Origin: an uncultured Lachnospiraceae bacterium
Lineage (GTDB): Bacteria > Bacillota > Clostridia > Lachnospirales > Lachnospiraceae
NCBI GenBank assembly: GCA_910586275.1
Contig: CAJUIM010000027.1
Location: 1-33,076, forward strand
DNA: 33,076 nt
Reading direction: 5' to 3'
In this document: piece by piece, positions 26,727 through 33,076 of the stretch
Position numbering within the stretch: the stretch's first letter is position 1
Layout of the letters: each line of letters opens with the position of its first letter
Made by a program: the position numbers and the translations under genes
The notes under the pieces: model-generated
What the model was told of the DNA's origin: nothing
The model's input: the letters and a program-made list of their open reading frames with translations, nothing else
Databases searched by the model: none

Positions 26727-26900
26727 AAGCATGTTTCAAAATTGCTTTCCGGCAGATGTGCGCCACAATTTGCAGGAAATTTGTGCCCAATAAAGGGCGC
26801 ATAGCAGGCTATGTAACCTGAGACTGGCACAAATATCACGCAGCGTGGTGAAACCACACGTCGCAGTGCATATGCCGGGAATGAATTTTCAAACACGCTC
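26727..26900. repeat. 174-bp palindromic interspersed element, copy 2
   Basis: Same length as the copy at 85-258, with 30 differences and no gaps by hand alignment. The right terminal repeat is intact (CAAACACGCTC), while the left has three changes, so this copy is older or decayed at one end. Inner stems persist: CATAGC-AG-GCTATG, ATTTGTGCC with GGCACAAAT, and CCGGCA with TGCCGG. It ends five bases past the stop of the YdeI-family gene and may serve as its terminator region. Confidence 0.85.
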
Positions 26901-26905
26901 CAGCC

Positions 26906-27466
26906 CTACATCGGCTTTAAATTTTTATTGAGCCTGTCCACCATCCAAGCCATCCGCTTTTCCCTTCCGGCATCTGTCTTTGCGTCAAAATACGCCCGCG
27001 TATAAGTTTTCTTTACCGATAAAGACATGGCCTGAAAATTGGCATAAGCAGGCTCATAGCCTTCCAGCAGCGCGGATAAACAGGCAATCTGCTCTTCCGT
27101 AACCGCCGTGGGTTTGGGGGCGTTCCACTGACCGTTTTTCTTGGCTTCCTCTATTTTCTTCCTGCCGTAATCAGTCATCAGCCCCCGTTCTTCCAAGCTT
27201 TCGGCCAATGCCTTATTCTTCTCCGACCATTTACTGTTCTCCCTTCGCATGGAAAAATATTTCTTATAAACCTTATCGTCAATACTCTTCATCTGCCCGT
27301 CAATCCATCCGAAGCAAAGAGCCTCTTCCAGCGCTTCTCCCGCTTTGATTGTTTTCGGTCCGCCGGCTTTCCCGAACAACAGCCATACGCCGTCCCCTGA
27401 CAGGCAATGCAGGGAAAGCCATTCCCTGAATTCCTCTCTTCCGGCAAATTCCATTATATCACACAT
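26906..27466 (-). CDS. YdeI/OmpD-associated (OmdA) family protein
   Basis: The 186-residue protein has the family pattern: an N-terminal REWLSLH segment, GVWLLFGK, ALCFGWIDGQMKSIDD, YFSMRRENSKWSEKN, and a C-terminal part with KKTYTRAYFDAKTDAGREKR. Members occur widely in bacteria and have been annotated as bacteriocin-protection or OmpD-associated, but the biochemical role is not settled. It has no signal peptide or membrane helix, so it is cytoplasmic. The start at 27466 is chosen because AAGGAGG stands seven bases upstream; a longer frame begins six codons earlier, inside that site. It is divergent from the small membrane-protein gene at 27575, sharing a 108-base intergenic region. Confidence 0.85.
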   Translation of the reverse strand: MCDIMEFAGREEFREWLSLHCLSGDGVWLLFGKAGGPKTIKAGEALEEALCFGWIDGQMKSIDDKVYKKYFSMRRENSKWSEKNKALAESLEERGLMTDYGRKKIEEAKKNGQWNAPKPTAVTEEQIACLSALLEGYEPAYANFQAMSLSVKKTYTRAYFDAKTDAGREKRMAWMVDRLNKNLKPM

Positions 27467-27574
27467 TCTATCTCCTCCTTCCATTTTATGGATCCGTTCC
27501 CAGAAACCTCCTATTAAAAGCAGTTCCGCCCTATGATATATTAAACGTAAAATTCCAAGAAGCGAGGGAATACC

Positions 27575-27820
27575 ATGTTGGAAACGGCTATAAACTATAT
27601 AATCGGCGCGTTACTTGTTTTATTTATGATATGCATTCTTATCTGGAATTTCATACACTTCGGATACTGGATCAAATGCCGTAAATTAAAGGCATGCAGC
27701 AGCAGGCAGTGCAGCTTCCGCTACTATTGCCGTAAATGGTCAGAGACCTATACCGAAGAAGATAAGGAAAGAATTTCAAAGCTAATTCAGCAGCACCGGG
27801 ATAAGCTGAACGGCAAATAG
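27575..27820 (+). CDS. Small cysteine-containing single-pass membrane protein
   Basis: The only plus-strand gene I accept. The 81-residue product has one hydrophobic helix (about 7-29), then a basic segment with four cysteines (CRKLKACSSRQCSFRYYC), which could bind metal or form disulfides, and a charged helical tail. GAGGG stands six bases before the ATG, and codon use fits the neighbouring left-hand genes. Its end overlaps the convergent 139-residue gene by 34 bases. I do not recognise a named family; function unknown. Confidence 0.72.
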   Translation: MLETAINYIIGALLVLFMICILIWNFIHFGYWIKCRKLKACSSRQCSFRYYCRKWSETYTEEDKERISKLIQQHRDKLNGK

Positions 27821-28206
27821 AAATTACACAAAATTTGAAACAGTCTCTGTTTTGCCCTATCCTTATCTGTATTAATCATCTTATCATTGATAAGCTTCTT
27901 ATAATACTCATATTTTGCTTCTCTCCACATTTTCGGATTAGGATTAGAGTTGAAATTAAAATCTAATTCTCCGCCTAGTTCGCATGTTAAAAAAGTCTTT
28001 CCATATTTCGCACTTTCTTCACGGCATTTTGCATAGTATCTTTTCTTTTCATTTACTAATTCATATTCTAATTCTTCGTAATCAAAAATCTTCCAAAAAT
28101 CCCAACCTATTTTACTATAAAATGGTTTATAGTACTCTGTCCATATCTTCTCTGATGAGTCACTTTCATATTTTTCGTCTATTAATGAATTATAATCTAC
28201 CCTCAT
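27787..28206 (-). CDS. Hypothetical protein downstream of Fic
   Basis: The 139-residue product is rich in Lys, Tyr, Glu and Asn and has no signal peptide or membrane helix. Motif-like stretches are TEYYKPFYSKIGWDFWKIFDYEELEYEL and LTCELGGELDFNFN. GGAG lies about eight bases before the ATG. It begins 36 bases past the Fic stop, so it is probably co-transcribed with Fic. It could be a Fic partner or target, but nothing in its sequence shows this. The last codons overlap the convergent small membrane gene, and base composition is AT-rich like the Fic gene. Confidence 0.6.
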   Translation of the reverse strand: MRVDYNSLIDEKYESDSSEKIWTEYYKPFYSKIGWDFWKIFDYEELEYELVNEKKRYYAKCREESAKYGKTFLTCELGGELDFNFNSNPNPKMWREAKYEYYKKLINDKMINTDKDRAKQRLFQILCNFYLPFSLSRCC

Positions 28207-28242
28207 TATCCTTCTCCATAAAACTGAACATTCATTCCAATA

Positions 28243-28983
28243 TCACATAAAATACTCACATTTTTTTAAATAAAACTGCTGCTCTTTTTCAAACAGCCTA
28301 ATCAACTTATTTAGAGATTTTTCTTCTCTATATTCTTTCAGAGCCTCCAAATACTCATTTTTATTAACACCTTCAATCACAGTCGGCACCATTCCATTCT
28401 TTAGACATTCCCTGAAAAGAATTAATCTGCCTGTTCTACCGTTTCCATCCTGGAATGGATGAATGTTCTCATACCTTGCATGAAATTCAGCCAATGTAGC
28501 AAGAGTTACATCCTGTCTAAGATACCAATCCAGAAGAATAATAATCTCTTCCTCAACCTTCTCCGGTTTAATCGTCTGATACATTCCAATCATATTAGGA
28601 CGCTGCTTATAATCGCCGATAGCATATCCATTAGCCCTATCCTCAAATACTCCAGACTTTAACTCATAATGAAATTTTTTTATCAATTCCTGTGATAATG
28701 GATCATTCAATGTATCTAACATCCTATTAAACATAAGAAAATGCCCATTCATTTCCTCAACATCTTTTGCTCTATAATAATCATCTGATTTTGGTAAAGT
28801 TCCATTATCAAACAAAAAAGCTGTCTGCTCTTCAGTAAGTATACTTCCTTCAATTTTATTTGAATTATAACCAAGCAAACACTGTGTATATGCATACACG
28901 CCAGATCTGTCGAACTTCTCTTTTTCTATATTGAATCTATCTAAAAGAAATTTTAAAAATTTCTTGTTCTCTATAATATCCAT
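28243..28983 (-). CDS. Fic-domain protein, class II (self-inhibited AMPylator type)
   Basis: The 246-residue protein has the full Fic motif HPFQDGNGRTGR at 175-186, with catalytic His175. Fic enzymes transfer AMP or related groups from nucleotides to target hydroxyls. An inhibitory helix motif S41-N-K-I-E45-G46, matching (S/T)xxxE(G/N), lies N-terminal to the core. That placement defines class II Fic proteins, in which the Glu blocks productive ATP binding until relieved. The ATG has GAGG seven bases upstream. The decayed DUF262 gene ends 20 bases above it, so the two probably formed an operon. All active-site residues are present. The target is unknown; roles in stress or phage response are possible, given the surroundings. 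Confidence 0.93.
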   Translation of the reverse strand: MDIIENKKFLKFLLDRFNIEKEKFDRSGVYAYTQCLLGYNSNKIEGSILTEEQTAFLFDNGTLPKSDDYYRAKDVEEMNGHFLMFNRMLDTLNDPLSQELIKKFHYELKSGVFEDRANGYAIGDYKQRPNMIGMYQTIKPEKVEEEIIILLDWYLRQDVTLATLAEFHARYENIHPFQDGNGRTGRLILFRECLKNGMVPTVIEGVNKNEYLEALKEYREEKSLNKLIRLFEKEQQFYLKKCEYFM

Positions 28984-29003
28984 AATTGTACCTCATATTT
29001 TAT

Positions 29004-29438
29004 TCATTCAAGTTCCAAAATCATTTTCTTAACTCTTTCAATCTCATCATTTGTATGTGGTGTTCCACCGGCATTCATATCTACATACCATTGTAATACT
29101 TCCTTTTTCGTTTGTAGGTTATTCACACAAAAAAGTAATTCAGCGTTTGATGGCATATGATCCTCAAATTCCTTATACTAACTTCCAAATATTTTAATCT
29201 CATTATTCATAAATTTCAAAACTGCAGTTATTCTCTGTAATCCATCTACACACACAAAATCATCATATTGTGTTGAAGGTATAGATCCATTCTAACCTGG
29301 CATATTAAAATATATTGTTCTAGCAGGCTTTCCTCCATGTAAAATGAATTCAATATATGAAATTTGCTATTCTTCTGTCCATACATGTCCCCTCTGAAAA
29401 CACGGATTAAGTTGCAAATTATAATATTTATCATCTTG
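29004..29438 (-). pseudogene. DUF262 (GmrSD-N/ParB-like) remnant with three in-frame UAG codons
   Basis: One continuous frame of about 145 codons encodes a DUF262 protein: LNPCFQRGHVWTEE, IEFILHGGKPARTIYFNMPG, the hallmark VDGLQRITAVLKFMNNEIKIFG and NNLQTKKEVLQWYVDMNAGG. It is interrupted by TAG at 29367-29369, 29292-29294 and 29178-29180, with no frameshift between them, and ends with TGA at 29004-29006. A start codon and the extreme N terminus are not found. The first two stops fit C-to-T decay (CAG to TAG, TGG to TAG). DUF262 proteins act as NTP-dependent nuclease or regulatory modules in restriction of modified DNA. Here the gene is almost certainly dead. It lies directly upstream of Fic. 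Confidence 0.8.
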
Positions 29439-29684
29439 TCATTTTTTTATTTGATATGGTATGATTCATAGCATCAGCAACTGCAAGATATGCCAAAATT
29501 CTTGCTAAAGCCTGTTTGTTGTCAACTAATTTACATAAATTTATTGCTATTTCTCCATACTTTTTACCATGTTATAATCTGTATACATATATATACTACA
29601 TAAACCACTGTAGTAAAATCCTTCAAAGAAAAAAGTTCCATCTCCATGCTTTTCTGTTGTCGTTTGATATGTTGCAATATTCAT
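29431..29684 (-). pseudogene. Small frameshifted gene after the recombinase remnant
   Basis: An ATG at 29684 immediately follows the recombinase stop and opens MNIATYQTTTEKHGDGTF. The frame then breaks near 29570, and a second frame continues with YGEIAINLCKLVDNKQALA and RILAYLAVADAMNH to TGA at 29431-29433. Joined, they would make one protein of about 83 residues. The family is not recognised. The reading is supported by protein-like composition across both halves, but a single ancestral gene is inference. Confidence 0.45.
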
Positions 29685-29975
29685 CTACATTTCACCTCTG
29701 TTTCTCATTATACCATACATTTCCATGTAAAACCACATATTGGACAACACATCTTTCATTCCATAGGCACCATTCGCATAATTGTTTACAGTTGTGTCTA
29801 CTGAACTATGTCCAAGCTATTGCTGTGCAAATGCAAGATTTCCTGTATTAGCCATAACCGTTGCAAACCAATGGCGGATCATGTGGGGAGTAACCCCATC
29901 TCCATAGGTTCTAAATATAGATTGAATATTATACTCACTTAATTAATCCTCTCTTTCAAAGTTTTCTTCTACATA
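29685..29975 (-). pseudogene. Tyrosine recombinase (integrase) C-terminal remnant
   Basis: The frame encodes the catalytic end of a phage-type integrase: GDGVTPHMIRHWFATVMAN with the H-x-x-R-H box, then LGHSSVDTTVNNYANG with the second His and the nucleophile-region Tyr. It is broken by TAG at 29817-29819, where AQQQLGH would be expected, and by TAA at 29943-29945. Both fit Gln codons changed by C to T. The N-terminal half is absent; the fragment begins next to the YoeB terminator. It shows that a mobile element once integrated in this AT-rich stretch. Confidence 0.78.
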
Positions 29976-29990
29976 TTATTTCTACATTCC

Positions 29991-30024
29991 AAAAGAAAAA
30001 GCACTAACGATTTTCGTCAATGCT
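29991..30024 (-). terminator. Terminator of the yefM-yoeB operon
   Basis: On the minus strand AGCATTGACGA pairs with TCGTTAGTGCT (with wobble or mismatch at two positions), followed by TTTTTCTTTT. It lies 20 bases past the yoeB stop. Confidence 0.8.
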
Positions 30025-30044
30025 CTTTAATCCACTCCAAACTA

Positions 30045-30299
30045 TCAATAATGATATCTACAAGTAAATACTATCAAATTGTTTCCTTCTATTTGATAAA
30101 CTAATATATGTTCATCCGTTATTCTTCTGCTCCACTTCCCAGCCAAATCATATTTTAGTGGTTCTGGCTTACCAAGTCCCTCAAATGGATTCCTCTTGAT
30201 ATCTTTAATCAACTCATTGATTCTTTTGACAATTTTCTTGTCCATCTTCTGCCAGTAAAGATAATCCTCCCAAGCATTTTCAGTGAAAGACACATTCAT
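30045..30299 (-). CDS. yoeB: YoeB toxin (Txe/YoeB mRNA interferase)
   Basis: This 84-residue protein matches YoeB along its whole length: WEDYLYWQKMDKKIVKRINE, NPFEGLGKPEPLKYDLAG, KWSRRITDEHILVYQ and the C-terminal CRYHY. Catalytic residues known for YoeB are present, including Glu46 and the terminal His83-Tyr84. YoeB cuts mRNA at the ribosomal A site when not held by YefM. It starts three bases after the antitoxin stop, as usual for this pair, and is followed by a terminator. The gene is intact, so the antitoxin must be functional for the host to carry it. Confidence 0.95.
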   Translation of the reverse strand: MNVSFTENAWEDYLYWQKMDKKIVKRINELIKDIKRNPFEGLGKPEPLKYDLAGKWSRRITDEHILVYQIEGNNLIVFTCRYHY

Positions 30300-30302
30300 A
30301 AA

Positions 30303-30554
30303 CTAATCCTCCACATCAAAACTTACGAGTTTTCCTTCCTCAGCCTGTTTGATAGACTCTTTTAACCACTCGTAATTCGCTTTACTTTCTCTTATATGAA
30401 GATTTTCCATTAAATTATCATACTGTGTCTGAGACATCAGCACAACATTTTCGTCATTTTTTCTCGTAATTATTGCAATATCAGAATCATGTACAACCCG
30501 ATCGCAAACTTCTTTGAAATTATTCCTCACATTTGAAAAATTAGTTGCTATCAT
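30303..30554 (-). CDS. yefM: YefM/Phd-family antitoxin
   Basis: An 83-residue product from the ATG at 30554, which has AAGGAG nine bases upstream; a longer frame to 30629 would run through the promoter. The N-terminal part (ATNFSNVRNNFKEVCDRVVH, ITRKNDENVVLMSQTQYDNL) is the Phd/YefM DNA-binding fold. The C-terminal acidic helix (WLKESIKQAEEGKL) is the region that wraps the toxin. It should repress its own promoter alone and more strongly with YoeB. The operator features at 30576-30627 support this. Confidence 0.93.
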   Translation of the reverse strand: MIATNFSNVRNNFKEVCDRVVHDSDIAIITRKNDENVVLMSQTQYDNLMENLHIRESKANYEWLKESIKQAEEGKLVSFDVED

Positions 30555-30575
30555 ATTATCACACTCCTTCGAATT

Positions 30576-30627
30576 AGTATATTCCATATTCATGGAATTG
30601 TCAATATTTTGTACAACATTCTGTACC
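30576..30627 (-). promoter_or_regulatory. yefM-yoeB promoter and operator
   Basis: TTGACA (30599-30604), 17 bases, TATACT (30576-30581), a near-consensus promoter. The spacer is filled by the inverted repeat TTCCAT-GAAT-ATGGAA. Upstream lie TGTACA (30610-30615) and a near copy (30622-30627), the hexamer known from YefM operators. Confidence 0.85.
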
Positions 30628-30667
30628 ACTATGCATTACAAGTTGGAACGATGATTTCACGACTATA

Positions 30668-31042
30668 TTACCAATATTTCGATGGATGAGTGCTTATTTC
30701 ATTCATAAGTCTTGCGCATTCCATATACTCATCCATTCTTCCGTGTGTAACTTTATCCGTGAAAGAATATAGCCGTCCAAGCCTTACAAATGCCGTTTTT
30801 ACATCATGCTTTCTTTCCTCTGCCATATCCTCATTCGCATGACCATCTAATGCAGTTTGGCTCAAAGCATCTCAAATAACTTATGCTTACCAAGATTGAT
30901 AATCTGCTCCTTTGATTTCGCCTTTACACGATTCATTGTAGCTGCATTTAATGCCTGTCCATTATTCAGATTATAGAATGTATCCGCCTGTTCTTCCTGA
31001 TCCGCATTATCTGTATAGCAAATCATAAATGAATATGTATAA
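30668..31042 (-). pseudogene. Second DUF262-like C-terminal remnant, frameshifted
   Basis: The frame from about 31042 reads SFMICYTDNADQEEQADTF, then YNLNNGQALNAATMNRVKAK and IINLGKHKLFEML, and stops near 30868. A second frame continues at once with LSQTALDGHANEDMAEERKH, VRLGRLYSFTDKVTHGRMDE and ends at 30668. One single-base slip joins them. The N(L)NNGQALN segment resembles the F-x-x-LN-x-G-x-x-LN element of DUF262 proteins, so I call it a DUF262-like tail, tentatively. The N-terminal half is missing and its place is taken by the Uma2 terminator. Confidence 0.5.
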
Positions 31043-31047
31043 TAAAA

Positions 31048-31073
31048 AGCATCTGGATTTTATTCCAAATGCT
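31048..31073 (-). terminator. Terminator of the Uma2-family gene
   Basis: AGCATTTGGA and TCCAGATGCT form a 10-bp stem with one mismatch and a six-base loop, followed on the minus strand by TTTTATTAT. It is 30 bases past the gene stop. Confidence 0.82.
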
Positions 31074-31102
31074 TTCCTTAACCATCATGCTTATATTAAA
31101 AT

Positions 31103-31636
31103 CTACTCTATTTTTAATGAAACTCCTTCGTAAATTCCCACTGGTATATCTTTATCAAACGAAAATTCTTCCATACTATCTCTTTCAAAATTATATATTG
31201 TCACCAATTCTCTTTCAGGATCTACGACCCAGTATTCCCGTACTCCTGCCATCCTATACTTAAACAATTTCTTATAATAATCCATTTGTTTACTGCTTGG
31301 CGAAACAATTTCAATCACCCAGTCCGGCGCGCCATTACAGCCTTTATCTGTAATCTTATTTTTATCGCATATAACTGATATATCCGGCTCAACATAATTT
31401 TTATCACTTTCATTCAAAAATACAGCAAACGGGGCTGGAAGCACTTCACACTCACCATTATTTCGCTTAATAAAGTCTTTTATTTGGTAATGTAAATCAG
31501 AAACTAATCTCTGATGTTTTGTGTTTGGCGGAGCCATATAATATATTTTCCCATCAATCAATTCTGCTCTCTCTCCGTCTGGCAAAGCATAGATATCATC
31601 TATTGTATAGGTTTCTTCTTTTCTCAATACATCCAT
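31103..31636 (-). CDS. Uma2-family (DUF820) PD-(D/E)XK endonuclease-like protein
   Basis: A 177-residue product from the ATG at 31636, which has GAGG seven bases upstream; a longer frame starts 19 codons earlier without a site. The Uma2 pattern is clear: an ERAELIDGKIYYMAPP opening (Glu25), the strand VEPDISVICD with Asp85, then PDWVIEIVSPSS with Glu109 and the helix DYYKKLFKYRMAGVREYWVVDP. These acidic residues form the predicted metal site of a PD-(D/E)XK nuclease. The family is very abundant in cyanobacteria and present in many Firmicutes; physiological role is unknown. The gene is intact, has its own terminator and sits between decayed accessory genes. Confidence 0.9.
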   Translation of the reverse strand: MDVLRKEETYTIDDIYALPDGERAELIDGKIYYMAPPNTKHQRLVSDLHYQIKDFIKRNNGECEVLPAPFAVFLNESDKNYVEPDISVICDKNKITDKGCNGAPDWVIEIVSPSSKQMDYYKKLFKYRMAGVREYWVVDPERELVTIYNFERDSMEEFSFDKDIPVGIYEGVSLKIE

Positions 31637-31727
31637 CCTAACACCTCTATCCTTGATTCTATTATAGACAATATTTATAGGAATTACAATCACTTCACCT
31701 TAATTGAATATCTAATTTCATTGTGTT

Positions 31728-32045
31728 TTATTCTTTATTTCGATAATATATTCCATAATTCAAATCTTCTGCTGCATAATCTTTTTCTATATTCCCACCA
31801 AATTTTATATCTACTTCGGCAAACAAATCTATAATATTATTAGCTTTGCCATAAACCTCGTTTGTAAATTGCTTTGCTGGTATATATGGATTTTTAATCA
31901 ATTCACAAAAAGAATTATATTCACTATACATCTCTTCATAAATAATGTATGCCTGCTCAATATTTTGATTTTTACCTTTATATTCAATTGGTTCTAAATC
32001 ACTCCATCTTCCATGATCTTCTTCTAACACATGAGCACACACCAT
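31728..32045 (-). CDS. Hypothetical protein, possibly N-terminally truncated
   Basis: The 105-residue frame follows the HicB-like gene by 21 bases. No ribosome binding site precedes the first ATG, and the frame runs upstream for seven more codons to a TAA, so this could be the tail of a broken gene. Visible features are an acidic, Tyr/Asn-rich composition and a helix-like stretch NEVYGKANNIIDLFAEVDIKFG. No membrane segment or known motif is seen. Function unknown. Confidence 0.45.
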   Translation of the reverse strand: MVCAHVLEEDHGRWSDLEPIEYKGKNQNIEQAYIIYEEMYSEYNSFCELIKNPYIPAKQFTNEVYGKANNIIDLFAEVDIKFGGNIEKDYAAEDLNYGIYYRNKE

Positions 32046-32066
32046 ACCATATGTTTTCAGTGCTTA

Positions 32067-32399
32067 TTATCTAACCATATTTCCAATAGCTTCCTCAACG
32101 ACAGCATTTAAACTTTTTCCATGCTCAATCGCATACACAGCAATATTCCGATGAAGTTCTGGACTAATCCTAACATTAAATGTTCCCTTGTAAGGCTGTT
32201 CAGGATCCACATTCCTCTCCTTGCAATCTGCTAAGTATCCATCAATCACATTTTGAAATTCCTGCTCTAATTCCTGTACAGAATTTCCTTCATAAGACAA
32301 TAAAGACTTTATTCCAACTACCTTCCCCAAAAGACATTTATCTTCTTTCGAGTATTCTACCGTTCCATTGTAATTCTTATATGATAACAAATCACTCAT
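32067..32399 (-). CDS. HicB-like antitoxin with ribbon-helix-helix C terminus
   Basis: The 110-residue protein has the HicB layout. The N-terminal partial RNase-H-like fold reads YNGTVEYSKEDKCLLGKVVG and LLSYEGNSVQELEQEF. The C-terminal ribbon-helix-helix DNA-binding segment reads KGTFNVRISPELHRNIAVYA and EHGKSLNAVVEEAI. HicB normally pairs with the small RNase HicA, but no hicA-like frame (about 60 residues with a double-stranded RNA-binding fold) is adjacent. Instead the DUF2442 gene overlaps it by eight bases upstream, so the two are translationally coupled. It may act as an orphan repressor, or as the antitoxin of a non-standard module. Confidence 0.85.
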   Translation of the reverse strand: MSDLLSYKNYNGTVEYSKEDKCLLGKVVGIKSLLSYEGNSVQELEQEFQNVIDGYLADCKERNVDPEQPYKGTFNVRISPELHRNIAVYAIEHGKSLNAVVEEAIGNMVR

Positions 32400-32655
32400 G
32401 TAATTCTGCTTTTACCTTTCCATATTCATATATAGCATCACTTGGAAGATCAATAAAATCGTTCCAGAAAACGCAAGTCCGGCTTTCATCAAGTTGCACT
32501 TGTTCAAAAAGTCCATGAATGATTTTTAAATCTTCATATCCTTTTATATTTTCTATATCTTCTCCAACGTCATATAAACAATCCCGCCCATCATCAAAAA
32601 TAACATGTAGCATATATTTTTCCAATGGTTTCACACTTTTAATTCTCGGAATCAT
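32392..32655 (-). CDS. DUF2442 domain protein
   Basis: The 87-residue protein fits DUF2442: an N-terminal IKSVKPLEKYMLHVIFDDG strand pair and the characteristic CVFWNDFIDLPSDAIYEYG near the C terminus. GGAGG stands six bases before the ATG. DUF2442 genes commonly sit beside DUF4160 genes in compact pairs thought to resemble toxin-antitoxin modules, and here a broken DUF4160 gene lies 15 bases upstream. Biochemical activity is not established. Its stop is inside the HicB-like gene. Confidence 0.88.
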   Translation of the reverse strand: MIPRIKSVKPLEKYMLHVIFDDGRDCLYDVGEDIENIKGYEDLKIIHGLFEQVQLDESRTCVFWNDFIDLPSDAIYEYGKVKAELHE

Positions 32656-32670
32656 ATAACCCCTCCCCTC

Positions 32671-32922
32671 TTATAAAGGCGGTAATTTCCTTAAGTTTTG
32701 GCTATCCCACATTTCAAGTAATTCCTTCTGATTACTTCTCATCCATTATTTTACAAGTTCTTGTGCTTTCTTTGGGAGATCACCTTCCGTCATTTCCATT
32801 GTTCGCAAATCAAAAATCCCTATATGTTCACCATATAGAGCATGTAGATGACTAGGTTCATGTTCTTTAGGTTTAAAAAACATTTTAATAACTATTCCAT
32901 AAAATCTACTTATTTCCGGCAT
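32671..32922 (-). pseudogene. DUF4160 gene with an in-frame UAA
   Basis: Read through, the frame gives an 83-residue DUF4160 protein: MPEISRFYGIVIKMFF, EHEPSHLHALYGEH, MEMTEGDLPKKAQELVK, then a TAA at 32746-32748 (codon 59), then WMRSNQKELLEMWDSQN to the normal stop. The stop replaces a position where Glu is usual. AAAGG lies five bases before the ATG, and the promoter is intact. The truncated 58-residue form lacks the last helix, so it is probably inactive. If DUF4160 is the toxin-like member, the downstream DUF2442 would be a relic antitoxin. Confidence 0.82.
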
Positions 32923-32954
32923 TTTTGCCTTTCTCCTTCTGTTATCTTTAATAT

Positions 32955-32997
32955 ATTATACCATTCTCATAGAAAACATGCAACTATTCATAGTTGC
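32955..32997 (-). promoter_or_regulatory. Promoter and palindromic operator of the DUF4160-DUF2442-HicB cluster
   Basis: TTGCAT (32978-32983), 17 bases, TATAAT (32955-32960) on the minus strand, about 30 bases above the DUF4160 ATG. A perfect 8-bp inverted repeat, GCAACTAT-GA-ATAGTTGC (32980-32997), overlaps the -35, as expected for a repressor site. Beyond it, to the window end, I see no gene. Confidence 0.75.
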
Positions 32998-33076
32998 TAT
33001 TTGTATATACTATAAAAGGCACGGGAGTTTGACACTTCCTTTTAAACCTCATAACACACAAATCTTGTATTTAAGC

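Noticed and set aside
28981..30000. UAG recoding as explanation of the interrupted frames
   Set aside because: Intact genes in the window (rdrA, rdrB, yefM, Uma2, YdeI family) end in TAG, and the recombinase remnant also has a TAA and lacks its N terminus.

Overview
The window reads like chromosome from a gut-type Clostridia member, most likely Lachnospiraceae. This is inferred from gene content (dCache chemoreceptor with a lipoprotein sugar-binding partner, domain-permuted GH3, Rpn-type nuclease with a GIEK-repeat tail), strong GGAGG-type ribosome binding sites and moderate GC on the left. No rRNA, tRNA or CRISPR array was seen. Almost every gene lies on the minus strand, so transcription runs from high to low coordinates.

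Layout by region. 1-3.3 kb: a 174-bp palindromic interspersed element, then a translationally coupled chemoreceptor and periplasmic sugar-binding lipoprotein. 3.9-6.3 kb: an Rpn-family nuclease with a tandem-repeat tail, an orphan OmpR-type response regulator and a single-pass membrane protein. 6.5-16.9 kb: one six-gene operon (tarI, tarJ, a GT-A-like protein, two bimodular GT2/CDP-polyol phosphotransferases and an FkbH-like protein) bounded by a promoter embedded in a 55-bp palindrome and a strong terminator. It probably makes CDP-ribitol and builds a polyol-phosphate surface polymer. 17.0-23.7 kb: a two-gene RADAR-type anti-phage operon, rdrA (AAA-type ATPase) and rdrB (large adenosine deaminase), with its own promoter. 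23.8-27.5 kb: a domain-permuted GH3 glycosidase, the second copy of the 174-bp element and a YdeI/OmpD-associated family gene.

From about 27.8 kb to the end the DNA becomes visibly AT-richer and is an accessory patchwork. It holds a class II Fic protein, decayed DUF262 and tyrosine-recombinase genes, an intact YefM-YoeB toxin-antitoxin pair with a textbook promoter/operator, a second DUF262-like remnant, a Uma2-family nuclease, and a DUF4160(broken)-DUF2442-HicB-like cluster.

The most notable system is the RADAR operon: RdrB carries the complete adenosine-deaminase motif set, and RdrA carries Walker A and B plus an in-frame 36-bp tandem repeat. Other signals worth a second look are the 55-bp promoter palindrome, the paired 174-bp elements that show a compensatory base change, the FkbH-like protein inside a teichoic-acid-like operon without a visible acyl carrier, and a DUF262 remnant interrupted only by UAG codons.
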